From REEB95 sp035275845 (GTDB lineage Bacteria; Pseudomonadota; Alphaproteobacteria; ATCC43930; CGMCC-115725): a DNA stretch of 18,300 nucleotides. Below, piece by piece: positions 14,140-18,300 of the stretch. How positions within the stretch are numbered: the first letter of the stretch is position 1; each line of letters opens with the position of its first letter. The position numbers and the translations under genes were made by a program. The stretch spans positions 1 through 18,300 of the forward strand of contig DATEMD010000191.1 of assembly GCA_035275845.1 (NCBI GenBank), given 5' to 3'. Below the pieces are notes generated by a model. It saw only the letters and a program-made list of their open reading frames with translations, ran no database searches and was not told the DNA's origin.

Positions 14140-14585
14140 GCCGGCCGGCGCCTGAGCAGGTGCATGGCGGTGTAGGTCAACACGGCCTCGTCGCTCTGGT
14201 TCAGGTAGCGGTAAGCGCCACGCATGATTCCGCGGTCGGGTTTCGACTGCGACGGACGGCTCTCAACAACCTCCATCTCGACGCGCAGCGTATCACCGGG
14301 CCGCACCGGCTTGAGCCAGCGCAGTTCGTCGAAACCGGGCGAGCCCATGCTGGCCGCGGCGAGGATGCCGGTGTCCCAGATCAGCCGAAAGCCGATCGCC
14401 AGCGTCTGGAAGCCGCTGGCGATGAGACCGCCGAAATGCGTGTGTTTGGCCGCAGCCGGATCGATGTGGAACGGTTGTGGATCGTAGACCTTGGCGAACC
14501 CGACGATCATGTCTTCGGTGACGGTCTTGGTCGCGGTGGCGAATTTGTCGCCAACCTTGAAATCGTCGAAATATCGGTCGGCCAT
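14136..14585 (-). CDS. MaoC-like hot-dog fold dehydratase
   Basis: A 149-residue single hot-dog domain of the MaoC/(R)-specific enoyl-CoA hydratase type, which adds water to the double bond of enoyl-CoA thioesters or the reverse. The catalytic pair is visible as D35 and H40 in YDPQPFHIDP, followed by HFGGLIASGFQT, where the active-site loop should lie. The WLKPVRPGDTLRVEMEVVE strand is typical. The ATG at 14585 has a GGGGGGAG upstream. The stop codon is TAG within CTAG, shared with the stop of the gene coming from the other side. It is the last gene of the minus-strand run from ftsH. The substrate cannot be told from sequence; many such genes act in short- or branched-chain acyl-CoA metabolism. 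Confidence 0.87.
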   Translation of the reverse strand: MADRYFDDFKVGDKFATATKTVTEDMIVGFAKVYDPQPFHIDPAAAKHTHFGGLIASGFQTLAIGFRLIWDTGILAAASMGSPGFDELRWLKPVRPGDTLRVEMEVVESRPSQSKPDRGIMRGAYRYLNQSDEAVLTYTAMHLLRRRPA

Positions 14586-14620
14586 CGCCTACTCCCCCCT
14601 GCCGCGCACGGCAATCTAGC

Positions 14621-15031
14621 TCAGCGCCGGTCGATGGTGAACGCGCGTTCCGAGCGGGTCAGGCCAATGTGCGGGTAATAGCTCATCGCTTTGGGCGCCG
14701 CCAATAGGATCAGCGTGGCATCGAGCCCAGCAATGGCATGCGTGCGGCCGATCAGCTCCGTGCCGATGCCACGCCGCTGCCACGCGACGTCGACGGCAAG
14801 GTCCGAGAGATAGCAGCAATAAGTGAAATCGGTCAGCGACCGCGCGACGCCGATCAGCAAGCCCTTGGCATCGCGCGCGCACAGCCGGATGTCGGCGTGC
14901 TCAAGCATGCACGCGATGCGGCGGCGATCGTCGACCGGCCGCCGTTCAGCCAAGGTGGAACGGCGCAGCACGTCGATGAACTCATCGACGCCGAGCGCGG
15001 GTTCGTCGGTGTAGGCGATAGCGTCGGCCAT
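14621..15031 (-). CDS. GNAT family N-acetyltransferase
   Basis: A 136-residue acetyltransferase of the GNAT fold. The acetyl-CoA binding motif A is DLAVDVAWQRRGIGTELI (77-94) with the pyrophosphate loop QRRGIG. Motif B, with its tyrosines, is SYYPHIGLTRSERAFTI near the end. The middle strand region CYLSDLAV is typical. The ATG at 15031 has AGGGA close upstream, so I accept it although the gene then overlaps the 3' end of thiD by 50 bases in another frame. The acceptor, whether a small amine, an amino acid or a protein N-terminus, is unknown. It lies 35 bases before the MaoC-like gene. The fold is secure, the substrate unknown. Confidence 0.85.
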   Translation of the reverse strand: MADAIAYTDEPALGVDEFIDVLRRSTLAERRPVDDRRRIACMLEHADIRLCARDAKGLLIGVARSLTDFTYCCYLSDLAVDVAWQRRGIGTELIGRTHAIAGLDATLILLAAPKAMSYYPHIGLTRSERAFTIDRR

Positions 15032-15839
15032 GCTTCCCTTTCACGGTGCGTTGCGGCGACAGCGCATGACCTAACGGTCCACGGCCGCTTCCCAGTCCCG
15101 GTGCGTTGCGGATCGCCTGTTGAACGAAAGCGTGTGCCCGGTCGACCGCAAGCCGCAGCGCCATTCCCTGCGCGAGGCCGACGGCGACAGCCGAAGCATA
15201 GGTACAGCCGGTGCCGTGAGTCGCGCGCGTTTTTTGCCGCCGCGCCTTGAGCAAAAAACTGTCCTCGGGCGTCGCGACGAGGTCGATCAACGTATCACCC
15301 GGCAGATGGCCGCCCTTCACCACGACCGCCTGCGCGCCGAGACGAAGTAGCGCATCGGCGGCGCGCCGCATGCCGTCGAGATCGGCAACCGTCAGGCCGG
15401 TGAGCATTGCGGCCTCTGGAACGTTGGGCGTGACCACGGCGGCGCGGGCAATGAGGCGCCGCTTCAGTCGTTCGACTCCGGGCTCGTCGAGCAGCGCGGT
15501 CCCGCTTGTGGACGCGATGACCGGATCGACGATCAGCGGCACGTCCGGCGCCGTCATTTCGAGCGCGTTCGCGACGGCCTCGACCACGGCCGCATCGACC
15601 AGCATGCCAGTTTTCACCGCATCGGCGCCGATGTCGGCGAGCGCGGTTTCGATCTGGCGACGCACGAAATCGGGACCGATCGGCAGCACACCGGCGACGC
15701 CGAGCGTATTCTGTGCGGTCAGTGCGGTAATGGCGGTGGTGGCATAGCCACCGAGCGCCATGACGGTTTTGAGATCGGCCTGAATGCCCGCGCCGGCCGA
15801 GGAATCCGAACCGGCAACGATGAGCACGCGGCCGGTCAT
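14982..15839 (-). CDS. thiD: Hydroxymethylpyrimidine/phosphomethylpyrimidine kinase
   Basis: ThiD phosphorylates hydroxymethylpyrimidine twice to give HMP diphosphate, the pyrimidine half of thiamine. The 285-residue ribokinase-like protein starts MTGRVLIVAGSDSSAGAGIQ, the family hallmark. LTAQNTLGV (40-48), VDPVIASTSG and the anion-hole loop HGTGCTYAS (208-216, C212) are present. Typical length is 260-270; here a basic tail of about 25 residues after GPLGHAL, ending RRRTRARRR-like, runs into the GNAT gene. The ATG at 15839 overlaps the glmM stop as ATGA, so the two are translationally coupled. No other thiamine genes are in the window. The kinase call is secure; the tail may simply be read-through into overlapping coding DNA. 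Confidence 0.94.
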   Translation of the reverse strand: MTGRVLIVAGSDSSAGAGIQADLKTVMALGGYATTAITALTAQNTLGVAGVLPIGPDFVRRQIETALADIGADAVKTGMLVDAAVVEAVANALEMTAPDVPLIVDPVIASTSGTALLDEPGVERLKRRLIARAAVVTPNVPEAAMLTGLTVADLDGMRRAADALLRLGAQAVVVKGGHLPGDTLIDLVATPEDSFLLKARRQKTRATHGTGCTYASAVAVGLAQGMALRLAVDRAHAFVQQAIRNAPGLGSGRGPLGHALSPQRTVKGKHGRRYRLHRRTRARRR

Positions 15840-17209
15840 TCGGCCGCGCTTTCCTCCGCGCGTCCTGCCGCGGCCACCGCCGCGGCCACGCTGTCGACGA
15901 TTTCGGCCACCAGCGCCTGATCTTCGCCTTCGGCCATGACGCGGATCAGCGGCTCGGTGCCGGATTTACGCACCAGCAGGCGACCGGTTTTGCCGAGGCG
16001 TCGTTCGCCGGCCGCGATCGCCGCCTTGACGGGACCACGATCGAGCAAATTGACGCCGTTGACGCGCACGTTGCGCAGCAGCTGCGGCACCGGCTCGAAA
16101 ACTTTGCAGACCTGACTCGCTGGCGCGCTGGTCTCGACGATCGCGGCCAGCACCTCGAGCGCCGCGATCAGGCCATCGCCCGTCGTCGAATAATCACCGA
16201 GAATGATATGCCCCGATTGCTCGCCGCCGAGATTGCTGCCGATGCGGCGCATGGTCTCGACGACGTAACGGTCGCCCACTTGCGTGCGGGTCACGGCAAC
16301 GCCGTTGCCCGCGAGATGCCGCTCGAAGCCAAAATTCGACATCACGGTCGCGACCAAGCCCGACTTTGCCAACCGGTTGCCGCGGTGCCAGTTCAAAGCA
16401 ATCAACGCCATGAGTTGGTCGCCGTCGAGGATGTGGCCGTGCTCATCGGCCATGATCAGGCGATCGGCATCACCGTCGAGAGCGATGCCGAGGTCGGCGC
16501 CATGCGCCACGACCGCTTCTTGCATGGTTTCGGGCGCAGTGGTGCCGCACTTGCGATTGATATTGAGGCCGTCGGGCGCGACGCCGACCGGTACAACTTC
16601 AGCGCCGAGCTCCCACAGCACGGTCGGCGCGACTTTGTACGCGGCGCCGTTGGCGCAATCGACCACGACCTTGAGGCCATCAAGCCGGAGACGCTTGGGG
16701 AAGGTGTTCTTGACGAATTCGATATAGCGGCCGCCGGCGTCGTCGAGTCGCTTGGCGCGGCCAAGCCCCTTCGAGCTCGCGCGCTGATCGGCGGCGCGAT
16801 CGAACGCCATCTCAATCTGCGCCTCGATTTCGTCCGAGAATTTGAATCCATCCGGGCCGAACAGCTTGATGCCGTTGTCCTCGAACGGATTGTGCGAGGC
16901 GGAAATCATGACGCCCAGATCGGCACGCAACGACCGGGTCAGCATGGCGATCGCCGGCGTCGGCAGCGGACCGACCAGCACGACGTCCATGCCCATGGCG
17001 ATGAAGCCTGAGGTCAGCGCCGGCTCGATCAGATAGCCGGACAACCGCGTGTCCTTGCCGATGACCGCGAGATGGCGGTGATCGCCGCGGCGCAGCACGA
17101 ATGCCGCCGCCATCGCCACCTTGAGCGCAATGTCGGCCGTCATCGGCTCGCGATTGGCGGTGCCGCGGATGCCGTCGGTGCCGAACAACTTGCGCGTTGT
17201 CGCTTTCAC
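15836..17209 (-). CDS. glmM: Phosphoglucosamine mutase
   Basis: GlmM turns glucosamine-6-phosphate into glucosamine-1-phosphate on the way to UDP-GlcNAc for peptidoglycan and lipopolysaccharide. The product has 457 residues. FGTDGIRG stands at 9-16. The phosphoserine is S105 in MISASHNPFEDNG, the magnesium ligands D245, D247 and D249 are in DGDADR, and the sugar-binding loop is GGEQSGH. The phosphate-binding loop RKSGTEPLIRVM lies near the end. The start is GTG at 17209, chosen because AGGGGG lies four bases above it and no ATG is nearby. It follows ftsH by 25 bases; folP, often found between them in other bacteria, is absent. It overlaps thiD by four bases. The call is secure. Confidence 0.97.
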   Translation of the reverse strand: MKATTRKLFGTDGIRGTANREPMTADIALKVAMAAAFVLRRGDHRHLAVIGKDTRLSGYLIEPALTSGFIAMGMDVVLVGPLPTPAIAMLTRSLRADLGVMISASHNPFEDNGIKLFGPDGFKFSDEIEAQIEMAFDRAADQRASSKGLGRAKRLDDAGGRYIEFVKNTFPKRLRLDGLKVVVDCANGAAYKVAPTVLWELGAEVVPVGVAPDGLNINRKCGTTAPETMQEAVVAHGADLGIALDGDADRLIMADEHGHILDGDQLMALIALNWHRGNRLAKSGLVATVMSNFGFERHLAGNGVAVTRTQVGDRYVVETMRRIGSNLGGEQSGHIILGDYSTTGDGLIAALEVLAAIVETSAPASQVCKVFEPVPQLLRNVRVNGVNLLDRGPVKAAIAAGERRLGKTGRLLVRKSGTEPLIRVMAEGEDQALVAEIVDSVAAAVAAAGRAEESAAE

Positions 17210-17234
17210 GATGCCCCCTGGAGCGCGGGACGGC

Positions 17235-18300
17235 TCAGCCGCCCGGCTGCGGCTCCGGCTCGATACCGCCAGCCGGCTTGTCGCGGCCCGCGGGCGGCAC
17301 CGAAGGACGCCGTCCCGGCGTCGGCTTGGCCGGCTCTTCGAGCGCCGGACCGGTATCGCGCACGATCTTCTCGCCGCGGATGATGCGGCGGATTTCGTCG
17401 GCGGTCAGCGTCTCGAACTCGAGAAGGCCCTTGGCGAGGGCGTGCAGCTCGTCGATATGGCTGGTCAGCGTGTTGCGCGCGCGCTTTTCGCCCTCTTCGA
17501 CGATGCGACGAATTTCCTCGTCGATGACCTTGGCGGTGGCATCGGAGATGTTCTTGCGCTGCGTCACCGAATGACCGAGGAAAACTTCTTCCTCGTTGTC
17601 GCTGTAGCGCAACGGCCCGAGCTTGTCGCTGAAGCCGAACTCCGTAACCATGCGGCGCGCCAGATTGGTCGCGCGCCGGATATCGTCGGCGGCGCCGGTT
17701 GTCACCTTCTCGGGGCCGAAGATGAGCTCTTCGGCAACGCGGCCGCCGAACAGGCTGGTCACCATCGCTTCGAGCTCCTTGCGCGACTGGCTGTACTTGT
17801 CGCGTTCCGGCAGAAACATGGTGATGCCGAGCGCCCGGCCGCGCGGAATGATCGTCACCTTATGCAGCGGCTCGTGCCCTTCGGTATAGAGCATGACGAG
17901 CGCGTGGCCGCCTTCGTGATAGGCGGTGAGCTTTTTCTCGTCCTCGGTCATGACCATGGAGCGCCGCTCGGCGCCCATCATCACCTTGTCCTTGGCCTGC
18001 TCGAATTCGGCCATGGTGACCGAGCGCTTGCCCTTGCGCGCCGCCATCAACGCCGCCTCGTTGACGAGGTTGGCGAGATCGGCGCCCGAGAAGCCGGGCG
18101 TGCCGCGCGCGATGATGCGCGGGTCGACGTCCGACGCCAGCGGCACCTTGCGCATATGCACCTTGAGAATCTTCTCGCGGCCAACGACGTCCGGGTTCGG
18201 CACAACGACCTGACGGTCGAAGCGGCCGGGACGCAGCAACGCTGGGTCAAGCACGTCGGGACGGTTGGTGGCGGCGATCAGGATCACGCCCTCGTTCGCC
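17235..18300 (-). CDS. ftsH: ATP-dependent zinc metalloprotease FtsH, C-terminal part (cut by right edge)
   Basis: FtsH is the membrane-anchored AAA+ protease that degrades misfolded membrane proteins and regulators such as LpxC. The visible 354 residues begin inside the AAA domain, at the second region of homology (ATNRPDVLDPALLRPGRFDR). The lid domain follows (FSGADLANLVNEAALMAARK). The zinc motif is HEGGH (codons 17904-17918; most homologues have HEAGH, and the HExxH rule is kept). A third ligand is probably the aspartate in TTGAADDIRRAT. The end is a proline-rich, low-complexity tail (about the last 35 residues). The N-terminal membrane segments and Walker motifs lie beyond position 18300. 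It heads the run to glmM and thiD. The identification is certain. Confidence 0.98.
   Translation of the reverse strand, partial: ANEGVILIAATNRPDVLDPALLRPGRFDRQVVVPNPDVVGREKILKVHMRKVPLASDVDPRIIARGTPGFSGADLANLVNEAALMAARKGKRSVTMAEFEQAKDKVMMGAERRSMVMTEDEKKLTAYHEGGHALVMLYTEGHEPLHKVTIIPRGRALGITMFLPERDKYSQSRKELEAMVTSLFGGRVAEELIFGPEKVTTGAADDIRRATNLARRMVTEFGFSDKLGPLRYSDNEEEVFLGHSVTQRKNISDATAKVIDEEIRRIVEEGEKRARNTLTSHIDELHALAKGLLEFETLTADEIRRIIRGEKIVRDTGPALEEPAKPTPGRRPSVPPAGRDKPAGGIEPEPQPGG

Noticed and set aside
16208..17011. A 267-codon plus-strand frame opposite glmM
   Set aside because: Fully inside glmM with mirror-image composition; a shadow.
1..18300. Mobile elements, CRISPR arrays, tRNA or rRNA genes, phage genes
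   Set aside because: None seen: no direct-repeat arrays, transposase or integrase motifs, or tRNA-like cloverleaf ends.

Overview
The window reads as a GC-rich alphaproteobacterial chromosome segment. Grounds: the cysE-iscR-cysteine desulfurase order, hisZ next to purA, a serC-serA pair behind a serC-leader-like RNA, and ftsH-glmM-thiD. I cannot name a genus. It is densely packed housekeeping DNA: intergenic gaps are mostly under 60 bases and several genes overlap by 1-4 bases. I saw no insertion sequence, phage gene, CRISPR array, tRNA or rRNA. The only spacers over 100 bases are the two divergent promoter regions (about 6507-6705 and 12941-13095) and the leader of a tiny lipoprotein gene (10052-10189).

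Layout. (1) 1-636, minus: start of argG, cut by the left edge, with its own promoter that appears to give an almost leaderless mRNA. (2) 689-6506, minus: one long run, in transcription order cysE, iscR, a NifS-like cysteine desulfurase, iscS, iscA, an HscA-derived small gene, fdx, mnmA. A strong promoter (6597-6625) with an IscR type-1-like site over it precedes cysE. (3) 6706-7368, plus: a divergent alpha/beta hydrolase. (4) 7378-10051, minus: a 38-residue lipoprotein, hisZ and purA. (5) 10190-12940, minus: serC-serA with an upstream leader RNA. (6) 13096-14139, plus: a persulfide dioxygenase-rhodanese fusion, whose stop codon shares a CTAG with the convergent MaoC-like gene. (7) 14136-18300, minus: ftsH (3' part only), glmM, thiD, a GNAT acetyltransferase and the MaoC-like gene.

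How the genes fit together. The first half is a cysteine-to-sulfur line. CysE makes O-acetylserine for cysteine synthesis. IscR senses Fe-S status. Two desulfurases release persulfide sulfur. IscA and ferredoxin handle clusters and electrons. MnmA spends the sulfur on tRNA 2-thiouridine. SerC-SerA supplies the serine that CysE consumes, and the persulfide dioxygenase-rhodanese oxidises excess persulfide, so sulfur and serine metabolism dominate the window.

The most interesting element is the 148-residue gene at 2128-2574. It sits where hscA normally lies, beside fdx, and its parts look like the three separate segments that build subdomain IA of an Hsp70 ATPase domain. The other subdomains, the substrate-binding domain and the phosphate-binding loop are absent. 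The same cluster lacks iscU and hscB. This suggests that the HscA/HscB/IscU branch was lost and an isolated Hsp70 subdomain kept.
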